Assembly: GCA_963682055.1 (NCBI GenBank)
Contig: OY821750.1
Coordinates: 8,682,501-8,746,500, forward strand
Direction of reading: 5' to 3'
Length of the DNA stretch: 64,000 nucleotides
From: Primula veris
Lineage: Eukaryota > Streptophyta > Magnoliopsida > Ericales > Primulaceae
Position numbers and translations under genes: made by a program. Positions 45,541 through 56,793 of this stretch are shown piece after piece; position 1 is the first letter of the stretch; the number at the start of each line of letters is the position of its first letter. The notes beneath the pieces were generated by a model. It had not been told where the DNA came from, made no database searches, and saw only the letters and a list, made by a program, of their open reading frames with translations.

Positions 45541-45738
45541 AAAAAAAAAAAAAAAAAAAAAAACAGACAGACAACTCAACCCGATCAAAGAAATATCAAC
45601 AACACGATGGCAATATCCAATATATAAAAAAATTGATGGCGGAAGAACGAAACGTCACAACGGTTCAATATTTACAAGGTAGTGCATAAATTCAAAACTC
45701 GAAAAGAAAAGGAAAATACAAGGGAGCCTAATAAGTCA

Positions 45739-46218
45739 TCAAGGATCAATGGGTGGAAAAACCGAACTGCCAGACCGAGAGAAAGCAAAATGAGCAGGGC
45801 AGTTCAACCGAGCTTGGTAGGAATCATTCATGGCAATCAAATTTTCATTCTCCGCGGAGAGTTCTGACTTCTCCCTAGTAAGAACCATGACGCGCTTCTC
45901 CAGCTGGGCATTCCTAACCATCATGTTAGCTAGGCCTTGAGAGGAGTTATCGAACTCATCTTGAGCATGGTCCCAAATCTCCTCGGCAGCATACCAGGAG
46001 TTGGCCAGATGATTTCTCTGAAGCAACAAGTGATCGAGCTGACGACTCAAGGCCGAAATCTCGGTCCATTTCAGTGTCTCTTCGGGGTAAGAACCGAACA
46101 TACTCAAGGCCAAGTTGCCGTACTTTTTCTCCAGCCTTCCCATTCGACGTCGGACACGAGCTACCTCTGCATCCAGGCCCTTCATCTGGGCATGATATCT
46201 CGCCACAGATTCAGACAT
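45739..46218 (-). CDS. Antisense coiled-coil ORF 1 of the Tat element, 159 aa
   Basis: It starts MSESVARYHAQMKGLDAEVA and is helical and coiled-coil-like almost throughout (VRRRMGRLEKKYGNL, ALSRQLDHLLLQRNHLANSW, QLEKRVMVLTREKSELSAEN). A short C-terminal part, SGSSVFPPIDP, is not helical. A minus-strand TATAAATA box at 46321-46328 lies ~105 bp upstream of the ATG. No homology to gag or pol is evident. Function unknown; a DNA- or protein-binding accessory role is only a guess. Confidence 0.65.
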   Translation of the reverse strand: MSESVARYHAQMKGLDAEVARVRRRMGRLEKKYGNLALSMFGSYPEETLKWTEISALSRQLDHLLLQRNHLANSWYAAEEIWDHAQDEFDNSSQGLANMMVRNAQLEKRVMVLTREKSELSAENENLIAMNDSYQARLNCPAHFAFSRSGSSVFPPIDP

Positions 46219-47198
46219 TTTGGGAGATGGCTATAGTACGGGATAAAGTAGGAGATGAGAAAGAAAACAAACAGCTAAGAGTTGATGAAAGAGGATAACT
46301 ACTAAAGAAAAGAAGAGGAGTATTTATAGAGAAAAGATAACGTGATATTTTCTGACAAATGCTTGGAAACTTGCATATTACCTGACATACTTGGGAGCAT
46401 GCACCTATGATCGACAGTACCTCTACTGACATCTGATGCTACCATGCAGCATAAAATAAAGAAGATATGCAAAGATCTGAAGTTCAGAAACGACAAACCA
46501 CAAGTGCAATATGAAAAGAAGTACAAAAATAGAGGGGCAAAAATACTTCTCATTAATAAAGATGGAATACATCATTGTTCATTACATCAGAAGACATCAA
46601 AAAGAAATACATCATTATTCATTACATCAAAAGACAATCTATTACATTGAGGTCTACTACATCCAAGGATCACATCAAAAGAAAATATACTACATTGGTA
46701 TTCAATGCTTTCGAGGACAACAACAGTATAAGGTCGGTTACGGCAACGAGCAATGCCCGAAGAAGATCAACTATATCAGCAGGTCGAGGGATAGGGATGC
46801 GTGTAGAAAAGAAAGAAGAAAAAGATGAAGAGAAACATGAGGAAAAAGAAAAGAATGAAGAGGAACATAAGGAATAAAAGAGGAAGATATGAGGGGAGGA
46901 TGAAGAAATGAAGAAATTGAAAAGGAAATGGAAGACAAAGTAAAAAAAAAAAAAAAGAGCACACATAAAGAAGGAGAAAAAGAGGGAAAAGAAGAAGAAG
47001 GTGAGAGAACAGAATATAAAAGAAGAAAAATGACAAGAACCCTAGAAGTAACAAACAACCCGAGGATTGATTGTTACGTCGTAGTGGTGCCGAAAAGAAA
47101 AAGAACGAAGAAGAAAATAAAGAAGAAGTGAGAAGCAAGAAGAGGAAGAAATGAAAGAAGTCGAGAAAAAGAAAAGAGAGAGAGAAGGGAGGGCGACA
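46219..47198. other. Spacer of the Tat element with purine-rich tract
   Basis: Between antisense ORFs 1 and 2. 46560-46720 repeats a 'catcattgttcattacatcaaaaga' theme several times. 46795-47190 is almost pure A/G on the plus strand (C/T on the minus), so the numerous S/F- or K/E-rich open frames there reflect composition. Confidence 0.7.
46321..46328 (-). promoter_or_regulatory. TATA box of antisense ORF 1
   Basis: TATAAATA on the minus strand, ~105 bp before the ATG at 46218. Confidence 0.5.
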
Positions 47199-47492
47199 TT
47201 AGGGGGAGGTTGATCGGGATCGATGAGAAGGCCCAGCAGAGACATTCCAATCACGGAGCCTCGGGTTCCCCCTCAACACCTCATTCTCTTCGACTAGAGC
47301 CCGACGAGCACGCCGGCAATAATCCAGTTCGGATCTTAGCCAAGTCAATTCCCGAACCATCTCGGTATGGTGATAGCGCATCACCTTTAACTCCTCCTCA
47401 GTATCCTTCAACAGCTTTAACACATTGCCATAGGAGGCTTCGAAAGCCTCCAGTTGCAAGGCCAATGCGGATTTGTTGGAAGGTCCAGACAT
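47199..47492 (-). CDS. Antisense coiled-coil ORF 2 of the Tat element, 97 aa
   Basis: I choose the ATG at 47492 (MSGPSNKSALALQLEAFEAS) rather than the upstream in-frame one at 47564, because the extra 24 residues look like leader sequence and the other antisense ORFs begin similarly (MASP.., MSGP..). The middle is a likely coiled coil (KLLKDTEEELKVMRYHHTEM, RRALVEENEVLRG). The tail is basic and serine-rich (GPSHRSRSTSP). A minus-strand TATAAATA lies at 47577-47584. The family is not recognised. Confidence 0.65.
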   Translation of the reverse strand: MSGPSNKSALALQLEAFEASYGNVLKLLKDTEEELKVMRYHHTEMVRELTWLRSELDYCRRARRALVEENEVLRGNPRLRDWNVSAGPSHRSRSTSP

Positions 47493-47576
47493 CTTAAAGA
47501 AATTATAGGGTGAAATTCTATATATGAGGGAAAGTGATGAAGGGAGGATTGTGAATAAAACCATGCTATAAGCAGG

Positions 47577-47584
47577 TATTTATA
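47577..47584 (-). promoter_or_regulatory. TATA box of antisense ORF 2
   Basis: TATAAATA on the minus strand, ~85 bp before the chosen ATG at 47492. Confidence 0.5.
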
Positions 47585-48127
47585 GATCAATTAGATAAGG
47601 GTCGGTATTGAGAATCGCAACCGTTCGCCAATGGTTTCTAAGAGGTAAGGGCACTAAAGGGATGCATCTTTTCAAGAAGAAACGTTTGGATTCCCAAAAG
47701 ACTTCAAGAAGAGTGGGGAATAAAGGGCCATTTCTGTTTAAAAGGAAACATGCAGATTTTTACCAATATTTAAAGAGGCTAAACCATAATTACTTCAACA
47801 TACGTGTCATTTTTGGGGAAGTGCAACAGTCCAAATAGATATTGATAGATCTTTTGCTCAAGGCTCAAAGAACCCAAAAGATAAGATTTGTGCACAAGGC
47901 TCAAGGAATCCCATTAAGTTCCTAGACACAGAGATTCGTGGGATAAGATCAAGCACAAGACCCAAGGAAAATCATTAATGAGGCCCCTAGCACGCGCCGT
48001 CAAAATTAAATGCTGGGAAAATAAATCATGTAAGAACAAGAAAAAGAAAAGTTTGCATTAGTCAAGGGAGACTTCATTACAAGATACTTCTCGACAAAAA
48101 GGCATTACATCACAAAGAAAAATAAGA
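47585..48127. other. Spacer of the Tat element
   Basis: Lies between antisense ORFs 2 and 3. The text 'cacaaggctcaaggaatcc' / 'cacaagacccaaggaaaat' repeats loosely at 47880-47970. A short plus-strand frame (47608-47838) has no support. Confidence 0.55.
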
Positions 48128-48463
48128 TTATTTTGAAGGGCCAGCATCTTCACCGGGCTTCCTCTTCGACCGAGCATACACTTCCTCAAGGGCTAATTTG
48201 TAAGCCCTCTTGGAAGCAATTTGCCTGTCACGAGAGGCCTCGAGCTCTTTGATCCGAGCACGCGCCCGAATACTGTCGACTAAAGACCTCTGATGCTCCC
48301 TCTCCATGGCGTCCAATCGCTCATCCAATTCGACGGCCCGCCTAGCCTCCACAGATAACCGAGCAACCCTCTTCTCGAGAGCGCGAACTTTCTTAACCTC
48401 CTCTTCAAGATGAGCAACATATTCAGAGAGGTTGTCACCATTAGTTTCATAGGGAGAAGCCAT
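48128..48463 (-). CDS. Antisense coiled-coil ORF 3 of the Tat element, 111 aa
   Basis: The start at 48463 gives MASPYETNGDNLSEYVAHLE. It is clearly a paralogue of ORF 4: both have MASP, G-D-N/D-x-S-x-Y-V-A-x-L-E, then a K/R/E/A/L-rich coiled coil and A-S/A-KRAYKLA followed by E-x-x-x-R. A TATATAAAAA box on the minus strand (48511-48520) lies ~50 bp upstream. The upstream in-frame extension to 48598 is rejected because it crosses that box. Confidence 0.7.
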   Translation of the reverse strand: MASPYETNGDNLSEYVAHLEEEVKKVRALEKRVARLSVEARRAVELDERLDAMEREHQRSLVDSIRARARIKELEASRDRQIASKRAYKLALEEVYARSKRKPGEDAGPSK

Positions 48464-48510
48464 TTGTTCGATAATAAGGAATAAATTACCGAAAGAAAAC
48501 AGTGCAATTC

Positions 48511-48520
48511 TTTTTATATA
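48511..48520 (-). promoter_or_regulatory. TATA box of antisense ORF 3
   Basis: TATATAAAAA on the minus strand, ~50 bp before the ATG at 48463. Confidence 0.55.
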
Positions 48521-48758
48521 TGAAAAAAAAAATGAAGAGAATGTCAATGGTCGTCTCAAAGAAAGAGCAACCCTCATGAACTTCCCAAGGGCATTCAAGG
48601 CTAATTAACAGCAATTTCCAAAGTCTAATTGAGTCATCCAATGAGGTATTAAGGAAACGAACAGAGGAATAAAAGAAGGAAATATTTTATTAATATTTTC
48701 CATAATACGGTTACAACTGGGGGATGATGCCCCATACAAAAGAAATTACAAAAACTAA

Positions 48759-49070
48759 TTATTCCGAGGATGAGCTCGCTCCAATGCTGGCCGACCCCGG
48801 CTTCAACCGATCATGCAGCTCCTTAAAAGCGAGTTTGTAGGCCCTCTTTGCTGCCTTTTCCTTAGCCAGGGAAGCCTCGAGCCTCTTTATATGCTCAGAG
48901 GCCCAATCCAGGTCGGCCATCATCCGGTGATGAGCCGTATCCGTGTCAGACAACCTCTTGGTCACGTCAGCCAGTTTCCTTTCTGTAGCACGAGCCTTCT
49001 TAACCACATTTTCCAAGTAAGCGACATAATCCGAAAGATCGTCTCCAGTAGAACCATTGGGAGAAGCCAT
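48759..49070 (-). CDS. Antisense coiled-coil ORF 4 of the Tat element, 103 aa
   Basis: Begins MASPNGSTGDDLSDYVAYLE at 49070. It has the same 103-residue length as the ORF at 229-540 in the left-edge element; about 78 of 103 residues are shared by eye, with no indel. The central part is a coiled coil; the end is SASIGASSSSE. The minus strand carries TATAAAG (49125-49131) ~55 bp upstream and an AATAAAA-type signal near 48688-48694 beyond the stop; both are conserved in the left copy. This suggests a real transcription unit inside the retrotransposon. It is a paralogue of ORF 3. Confidence 0.75.
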   Translation of the reverse strand: MASPNGSTGDDLSDYVAYLENVVKKARATERKLADVTKRLSDTDTAHHRMMADLDWASEHIKRLEASLAKEKAAKRAYKLAFKELHDRLKPGSASIGASSSSE

Positions 49071-49124
49071 TAAGTCGTTAGGGAGATGGTGATGAAATAA
49101 ATAATTGGGGGAAGGGTATTCCCT

Positions 49125-49131
49125 CTTTATA
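49125..49131 (-). promoter_or_regulatory. TATA box of antisense ORF 4
   Basis: TATAAAG on the minus strand, ~55 bp before the ATG at 49070. The equivalent place in the left-edge element (592-600) has TATAAAAGG. Confidence 0.6.
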
Positions 49132-49369
49132 TTAGATGGATTTTGGGAAAGGGCATGGGTTTTCCTCGAAGAAAGGTATCGAGGGTCATCAAAGTCAAAT
49201 GGCAAGTTTGCAAGTTCCCTAGGCAGTAAATAAGCCCCAAGGAACAGTTATAAGAAGGGGCGTTTGTCGAAATGAAACACGAGGAAGAGCTCAACTGAGA
49301 TAACCTATTCGACGGGCCAATCATGACTCCCTCGACATGGAAACCATGCCGAGAAAGTCAGGGAGCACT

Positions 49370-49947
49370 TGACAGGACATAAAAATTAGACCCGAATGTC
49401 TCTATTCGGGTATGGATCGACCCATCCATTATAGAGGGATATCCAATGCTTAAATGGGCTATCATGAGCCTTTTTTCTTTAAGAATAAGATTGGATATTA
49501 CCAAAAGCCCTAGCCCATTTAAATAGGGACCCACGTCTGAAAGATATCCCAAGATGGGAACATTTGTCAACATCTTAGGAGGCGTACTTGCCTATAAATA
49601 GCCAAGTTTCCCCCCCAAGAAAAGGACCAGAAAATCTATCCAAAAAATATAGAGAGAAGTTAAGAAAAGAGAGAAATTAACCAAAACATATCACTTCGAG
49701 GAATAAACCGAGAAAAGACAGCCGAGCACCGAATAAAAGGGGAGAAAGATCAAGACGAGAGATTAAAAAGTCATATCGAGCACAATTGTAAAACCGAAAT
49801 ACTAATCCGAGCAAATGTAATAGTCCGAACAAGGACAATAATCCGAGCAATAATAAAGATCAGGAAGTGTCCTTTATTCACGGTTGATTTACCATTATAT
49901 CATTGTTGAAAAGCCTAACCCGACCGACCAAAGTTATGGCTTTATCA
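49370..49947 (+). repeat. 3' LTR
   Basis: 578 bp, TGACAGGACAT...GGCTTTATCA. TATAAATAG at 49593-49601. By eye it differs from the 5' LTR at seven positions and has no indel. Confidence 0.95.
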
Positions 49948-52900
49948 CTTATAGTGACTTACTATTTTTTAGTTATCCTTTGTAAATCTGGATTCTAATG
50001 TGTACGCTGAACAATTTCGTAACAAGGCTTATAAAAATCAATAATGCTAATTAATGAGCCAGGCTCTCACACACATCTACTTAATATAAATTTAAATTTT
50101 CATTTTCATCCCGAAATTTAAAATTCTACTATTCGGCCATATATTTAATATTTTTAATTAATATTTAAATTTAAAATAGTCTCAACTAGAGTTACATAAG
50201 TATTATATTTGAACTTTTATTTTTGTTTTGCTTGGGCTATAAAAAGAATTCTAAAAATTACATAAAATACTGTCTGACAATTAGTCTGGTTGAGCTGGTT
50301 CTACAGCGCTACCGTTATAAAAATACCTTGTTTGGCTATGTCAAACTACTGAAATAGATCATTTGATAAATCCTGGTGAGAATGAAAGGAGTGCCAACAT
50401 ATGTGAGCGTAATTAACGACACTATTAGGACCATATTTCTGTTCTAATAACTTTTTGTTGCAAATTGATTTGAACAAAATAATCTAAGTTGAATGTTAAG
50501 AATTAAGACAGTTCTATGTTTACATGTGAGGTTGCAACCTAAGTTGCAACTGCAGTTCCAACCTACCAATACGCAGAATTCTGTCTAATTCTGTCTAACT
50601 GCATTAATTAATCTTTAAACTCTTTTATTTGAATTAAAGTATGCAGAATATATTCTCATTTGTTTTAAAAAAATTACTTTATAAATATTGAGAATATTAA
50701 AGTGATAAAGAATGGAAGTTGATTAAAAGATATATCGAGATTAGTTTATGAGATATTGTTTTTTTCTTTGTGCAACTAAATCTCTATTATTATGCAATGT
50801 GTTTATCACGAAATTCAATCTATATGTTTACAAAATATATTATGATCCAATTAGATTGAATGTTATGTGAAGTTAGATTTTTAAAATATATTAAGATTTT
50901 ATCTCTAAAAGATATTATTTTATATGTTACTTGTTTCAGAAAGTAGTAACTCCTATTGTCAAGCAAGTTATTAACATATATTAACATGAAAATTGAGATC
51001 AATCAAATGCAGCAGTATCTCGTGCAAATACGAGAAGATTGAGATCAATTATAAGAGGTTAAATCAATCAACAAAATATTGAAGAAAGAAGATTGTTTTA
51101 CTCTTTAAATAGTTAATAACTTTACTTGTAAAAATACGTGTTCTAAATTATAAATAACTCAGATTTGAGAGAATACACATTGAGCTTTTAAAATGAAAAC
51201 CAATGGTTGGATGTCATTGATCTTAGAAGTAATATAGAGATAGGCAGAAAAACTTAGAAAGAATTTGAGAGTTTTTCATTAAGACTTGAATCATATATTG
51301 TAATCTTTTATAATATCATTAATCTGGGTGAGTGTCCCGAAGACGTATCATAGTTGAGTGAACTCCATTGTTAAATGTGCGTGTGATTTAATTCAAGTAC
51401 ATTTAACTTTACATGTTCTGTCCATCACTATACTTAGGTTCCAACATCGGTTGTAACTGTACTTGGAACGTAACTGCATAACTGTAACTATAACAGCGGA
51501 TATGAATTTCAGACGGATTACATAAAAGAGATTTGTTAAAAAAAAAAAAAAGACAAGAAAAGAAAAACACAATGAAAGAAAGAAATACGTACCTTAATTT
51601 CTCCAAACTCATTGATACACTTCAAAACTTAATTTGCATAAAGATAAAGGCATTGCAACTATTGTTGCAGCCAGTGTGTTTATGTCTTCTAATTATAACA
51701 TGTGGGCCTTAATCTAGAAAAACTTGTATAATTTCTGTCTCATCAATTCATATTTTATTTGTAATTGGAACCTTAAAATGGAAAAAAATAAACACTGTTC
51801 AAAGACTCTCATCTGCTCTCTGTCCCTCTATGCGCGCGGTGCATGCTCGTTGAAGAATAAGATAATTAAAAAAAACATGACTATCATACTCAAGCTTTTA
51901 GTAGTAACATTTTGAATCAGATTTCTTGGAATAATGAACGCAGCTATTACGTTTTTGCTAGACAAGAGTTGCAAGAAATTGAACATGATCTGAGGCTTAA
52001 CTATGAAAAAGGATTTCGTAAGGGTGTTTGCTCCTATCTACATTAAAGAATCCTTGATCGGTCTATAAGATCGTATGATCGATGTTTTTATAGCGATTGC
52101 CAATAAAAACAGCCCCTACGATAACTTTTAGCAAGATGTTAAAACCACATATCTTTTGCTATCTTGGGTGTAATTGTGAAGGGTAATACTAATACCCTTA
52201 ATATTTTTTTACTGATTAAGGGGTACTGTGTCTGTGTGACCGAATAGAGGCCATGATAAATTGTTCATAAATTTTTGTATTGAGTACGTTGAGAAAAACG
52301 AGGATTGTTTATGTTAGTGAGGTTACTGTTTGTTGCAGCCACACTCGTTATCTCTCTTTCTCTTAGAGTCTGAGCCTAAGTTTACTATTCCTTCCGTCCC
52401 AAATTGTTGAGGGATATATGAAAATACGTAAAATTTTGACCGACAAATAACTCATTTCTAAGTTGTCGAAATCGAATTTTTTAAAAGTTAATCACATAGT
52501 TCAAATGTTAAATTATATGAACAAATTTTAAAATTTTATATTTTAACAATTTAAGCACGAGATATTTACCGGTTAAATTTGCACGTAAATACATAGAGCC
52601 CCAATATTTTGATACGGAGGAAGTAAGTTTTAGCAGTTCCAGTTTCCATGTATCGCACACCGAAAGGATTCTGCTATTTTATTTATGGACTCATTCAATC
52701 TCACACTCTTGGCAGTTGTTAGGTTCACTTTCCAAATGCATGCACTTCCATAAGAGTGTTGCTATAGTCATCTAAATATCTGACCTTAAAATATTACCAA
52801 CGGATGTGGCGAATTAGGTATACTAATTATGTATTAAGTGAAAATTGTTTTTCAAAATCACAAACAAAATGATTGGTTTATCTCATCCGACACATCAACG

Positions 52901-53418
52901 AGTAAGGTTTTTAAATTGAAAATTTGCTAAGAAAAAAACATTTTCCTTTCCAACTCCACTCTGTGCATAGACATAATGCAGTTGAAACTTTCAAGCTCAG
53001 GGTTTTCTGTGTGGTTAATAGCTAGACGATTTTTGGAATCATGATTATTTGTGGTTAAAGAGAATATATAGATTACTTGCCTATTGAGTTAAAGCAAGAT
53101 CATTGAGTAAAGTTTAAAATGTGGAATCATTGATTATGCTCCATCAAAATAGATAAATATTTTAAATAGATAATAATAACCAACAAAAAGAACTCAACTC
53201 ATTGGTTCAATGACAAGCTGATCCATTGAGAGCAAGTGGATCTTCATATGCTTTGCAACTTAACTGAGAATGAGTTCCACTAATTTATTTTATTAATTCA
53301 TTTCTAACCTTACTATAAGTTGACTGTTTACGCACTGAAAAAGCATAAATGATCCTATTAAAACCAAAATGAAATTGAAGAACTTGCATTGTCTACTTTT
53401 ATTTATTTATTCTTAGAC
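49948..53418. other. Intergenic between Tat element and WAT1 gene
   Basis: AT-rich DNA. 49948-49952 is the second CTTAT target duplication. I see no gene: short frames at 50820-51002, 51409-51612 and 51724-51915 have no recognisable motif. A Stowaway-like MITE lies at 52385-52623. 53040-53418 is the promoter flank of the WAT1 gene and matches 62380-62754 upstream of the second WAT1 gene. Confidence 0.55.
52385..52623. mobile_element. Stowaway-like (Tc1/mariner) MITE, ~240 bp
   Basis: The left end CTATTCCTTCCGTCCCAAAT and the reversed right end CTTCCTCCGTATCAAAATAT are inverted copies of the well-known 'CTCCCTCCGTCCC' Stowaway terminus. TA dinucleotides flank both sides (52383-52384 and 52624-52625). 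Non-coding. Confidence 0.72.
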
Positions 53419-56236
53419 ATGGAAATGAAAACTTTTGCTTCTTGTGCAGCCATGGTTGTTGTTCAGTTTGCTTATGGTGTAGTCAATATACTTCTGAAGG
53501 TAGCCTTTGACAAAGGGCTTAATCAACTTGTCTTTATGGTGTATAGGCATATCATTGCCTTGTGTATATTGGGGCCTTTTGCTTTTGCCCTCGAACGGTA
53601 TTTTATTACTACAAGAACCGGTACTTATAGTTACAATATCTTTTGGTCATAAGGTCCTATCGGTCTGCTACTACGAGTACATAATGACAAGAAAAGCCGT
53701 TATCCTTATCTTTTTTTTTTTTTTGTGTGTAGCGACCTCATGATTACATCAATCATGATCACTTACAGTAGTGACAACAAGTTCTTTCCTAAAACGTTTT
53801 ATTTACATTTACTAGTCAGAAAACAAATTACTCATTGTATAATTACGAGATTGAAGGGTTTTTTTTTAGATAGGAGAGATCTATCTTTTATTGGTTGATT
53901 TTGTAAAGAGTGTCTTGTTAATATTCATGGAAGAAACCTCCATGATAGCTACTTCTTTCAAGATTTAAGCTGGCATATATACTTCACATTAAGGATAAAC
54001 TCCTTAATCACATATTCAAGTCACCGGTTCTTTCTTTCATCTGTGACTGTATGGCAAGCTTAAACAACTCAATTTTCTCTTAAAGAGTTCCGTAAAATGA
54101 GTTCTATCCCTGAGTTCTTATCAGCTTTTTTAATAGCTTGTGTATTAATCTTTAAGCAATTTTTTTCCGTTTTATATATAATGCAGGAAACAACGTCCTC
54201 CCCTCTCCTTTATTTTGCTCACAAAACTTTTCGTGCTTACTTCGCTAGGAACCACCATCAGTCTTAATCTTTGCTATATTGGGTTGAGATACACTTCTCC
54301 AACTGTTTCCGGTGCCATGAGCAATGTCACACCAGCTCTGACCTTTCTCATGGCAGTTCTCCTCCGGTGCAATTGATTTATTTAATTTTTAATTTTTTAT
54401 ATTACACTACCCTCCGAGCACAAAATTTTGAAATTAGATATGGTTTGTGATTCTTAACAAGGATGGAGAAAGTGTCGTTGAGGAGCAAACGAGGTCAAGC
54501 TAAGGTTTTTGGTACACTGATTTGCATTGGTGGATCACTTGCTTTTACGTTTTGGAAGGGAGGGTACAAATTCAAATCAATTTTGGAAAAGCCATTAATT
54601 CATTTTTATGGCAAGGCAATGAAGCATGATCATGAAAACTGGATAAAGGGATCCATCTTCTTACTAGCCAGCAGTATTGCATGGAGTGCTTGGCTCATTT
54701 TCCAGGTTATTTAAATTATGCAAATATTGATTATAACAAAAATGCAAATACTTTTCCATATATTGAGAAATTTATATAAAGCTATATATATATACAGTAA
54801 AACGCGAAAGCATAATTCAAGTAGTTCTGCTGTTGTTTTTATATATAAGCATATATACAAAAATCTAAATGTAGCTAAAAAGCAATATACAGTTCACTAT
54901 TTTTAGTTTTATTTTTTAAAAGCAATACTTCTATTTCAATCAACCATCCAATATATAAATTGAAATCAAAGGCGTAATTGAAATTCAAGAAACAAGCAAA
55001 ATCTTAATCTAAAACCCAACAAACTTTTTTAGTTCGAATTTATTCTACTCGTCGAAATATGACATTTTGGTTTAACTTAAATGAAACGAAGAGAAATGAA
55101 CTTTGTTTCTAATCTTAGGTGGCATAAATAAGGTTTTTTGTTGTTGCAATGCTTACGTGTTTGAATCTTTTCAGATCCCTGAACTCTTTTACATTTTATG
55201 TTGCTATTTACTCGTTTTAAGATGCTTGAATGCGTGTTCCTGAAATAAAAAAGGGATAAAATGATCGTGATATTTAAATGAATTGCAAAGTTGTTATTCT
55301 TAATAGGCCAAGGTTTACATAATCTATCCAGCTCGATTGTCGATGAATGTATGGATTTGCTTCTTTGCATCGTTACAATCTTTTGCGATTGCAATTTGCT
55401 TCTCCAATGATCCTGCTCTTTGGATGCTGGAGTGGAATATACAACTTGTAACCATCATTTATGGTGTAAGTGATTTTTCCCACATATAAAATGTATGTAA
55501 TAACATTTTTAAAGCACAAAAGCAAGCTTGTCATGACTGTTCAATGACGGAAATGTATGATGCATGTATCAGAAGATCTTAAATACAGAACAAACAAGAT
55601 TACATTTTATACTATATGAACTTTGTAAAGAGTAATTAACAGGCAGGAATCAAAAGTCCTATTCATAAGTTAATGTACCAAATTTGATCCAATTTTCTAA
55701 TTTAATAAACCAGAAACAACGACCACTGGACCACTCGCTCATCTCTAGCTAGTAATTTCAAACCTATTGGCTTCTCATCGTTTCTTCTTGACCTAAAAAA
55801 ATGTATTTTGATGGGGCACTTGGATGTATGTTAATATAGGGAGTGGTGACATCGGCATTGGTCTACTACCTGCAGACATGGTGCATTAGTAAAAATGGAC
55901 CGGTTTTTGCATCTATGTTTAGCCCACTTTTGCTCGTTATAATTGCAGTGTTTTCGGCTTTTGCATTTGCAGAGCAGCTTCACTTGAGCAGGTCAGGTTT
56001 CCAAAACATAACAAATTTATTGAACCCTTACTCGTTCATTCCCTAGCTTACTTGCTTGTTTGTTACGCAGTCTGATGGGAGCTTTTCTTATCATTATTGG
56101 ACTTTATTGTGTTCTTTGGGGAAAAAGTGAGCCAAGTAAACCAAACAACGTTAAAAAGGGTTCTGATAGCAAGAGTGAGGGGCTGGAATTTTACACCGAT
56201 ACTCATTGTCGTGTGCCAATTATTGTGGAATCATAA
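53419..56236 (+). CDS. WAT1-related (nodulin MtN21/EamA-like) transporter, 6 exons, 359 aa
   Basis: Exons 53419-53597, 54187-54366, 54462-54705, 55307-55465, 55840-55991 and 56071-56236 total 1080 bp, exactly 360 codons, with GT...AG borders. The protein starts MEMKTFASCAAMVVVQFAYG. It has about ten hydrophobic helices in two EamA halves: the first with YRHIIALCILGPFAFALER and NLCYIGLRYTSPTVSGAMSN, the second with VYIIYPARLSMNVWICFFAS and GPVFASMFSPLLLVIIAVFS. It ends after a short polar tail (CRVPIIVES). Length and exon pattern fit plant WAT1-related proteins, which are membrane transporters of the drug/metabolite superfamily; some members move auxin or amino acids, but the substrate here is unknown. 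A tandem copy starts at 62755. The ATG at 53419 is preferred because the upstream frame lacks another ATG. Confidence 0.92.
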
Positions 56237-56707
56237 TAGCTATTATGTTTTTTTAGTATGGTCGTATTTTTTTATGTACAACTAAACACACAGAGGATGA
56301 TTAAACACATTGTGTGCAACATTAACGAGTGCCCGGACAATTTTGTACTCCTTTTTTTTTTTTTCCGAGATGGCACAAATCGCTAAACATTCTAGTGAAT
56401 CAATTCTGCTTTTGTGCTTAAGAAAGAATGGACGCGATGTAAAAGTTCATTGTACCTTGTAGAAGTCATCAACAGTTGAAACTATCATTAAAATGTAATG
56501 AGATGAAGCATTTAAGGAAAACGCTAAACAGCATAGTAATTCTTTATTATAGTTAATTATAAGATTGGAACAAATTTCTTCTTGACTATTTTCGAAAATG
56601 AAAGAATAATAAAAAAAATGTCAGCTTACCATCAGAGTTAAAAATTACACGCCAACACTTTATTCCAAAAACATATAACTAATTAAATTATAAATACTAA
56701 ATAATTT

Positions 56708-56793
<86 letters not shown>

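Larger units (their letters stand above)
39182..49947 (+). mobile_element. Full-length Tat-lineage Ty3/gypsy LTR retrotransposon, 10.8 kb, integrase-deleted
   Basis: Two 578-bp LTRs border the element, and CTTAT flanks it on both sides (39177-39181, 49948-49952). I count seven substitutions between the LTRs, about 1.2%, so the insertion is young. Order: 5' LTR, primer-binding site, gag with an in-frame TAG, protease, reverse transcriptase, RNase H, a second archaeal-type RNase H, a deletion joint, integrase C-terminus, 75-bp tandem repeats, then four minus-strand coiled-coil ORFs and the 3' LTR. The second RNase H, the tandem repeats and the antisense ORFs are marks of the Tat (Ogre/Retand/Grande) group. 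A purine-rich stretch (about 49351-49366) before the 3' LTR may be the polypurine tract. With no integrase core it must depend on a relative for insertion, yet it has recently inserted. Confidence 0.93.

Noticed and set aside
44921..45689. ORFs of 217 aa (minus) and 186 aa (plus) in the 75-bp repeats
   Set aside because: The 75-bp period is a multiple of three, so any stop-free frame stays open; the peptides are simple repeats with no support.
46560..47190. Many serine/phenylalanine- or lysine/glutamate-rich ORFs
   Set aside because: They come from a purine-rich strand bias in the Tat element; there are no motifs.
48464..48598. N-terminal extension of antisense ORF 3 to 48598 (and of ORF 4 to 49205)
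   Set aside because: The extensions cross the TATA boxes and have leader-like sequence; the MASP starts match each other and the left-edge copy.
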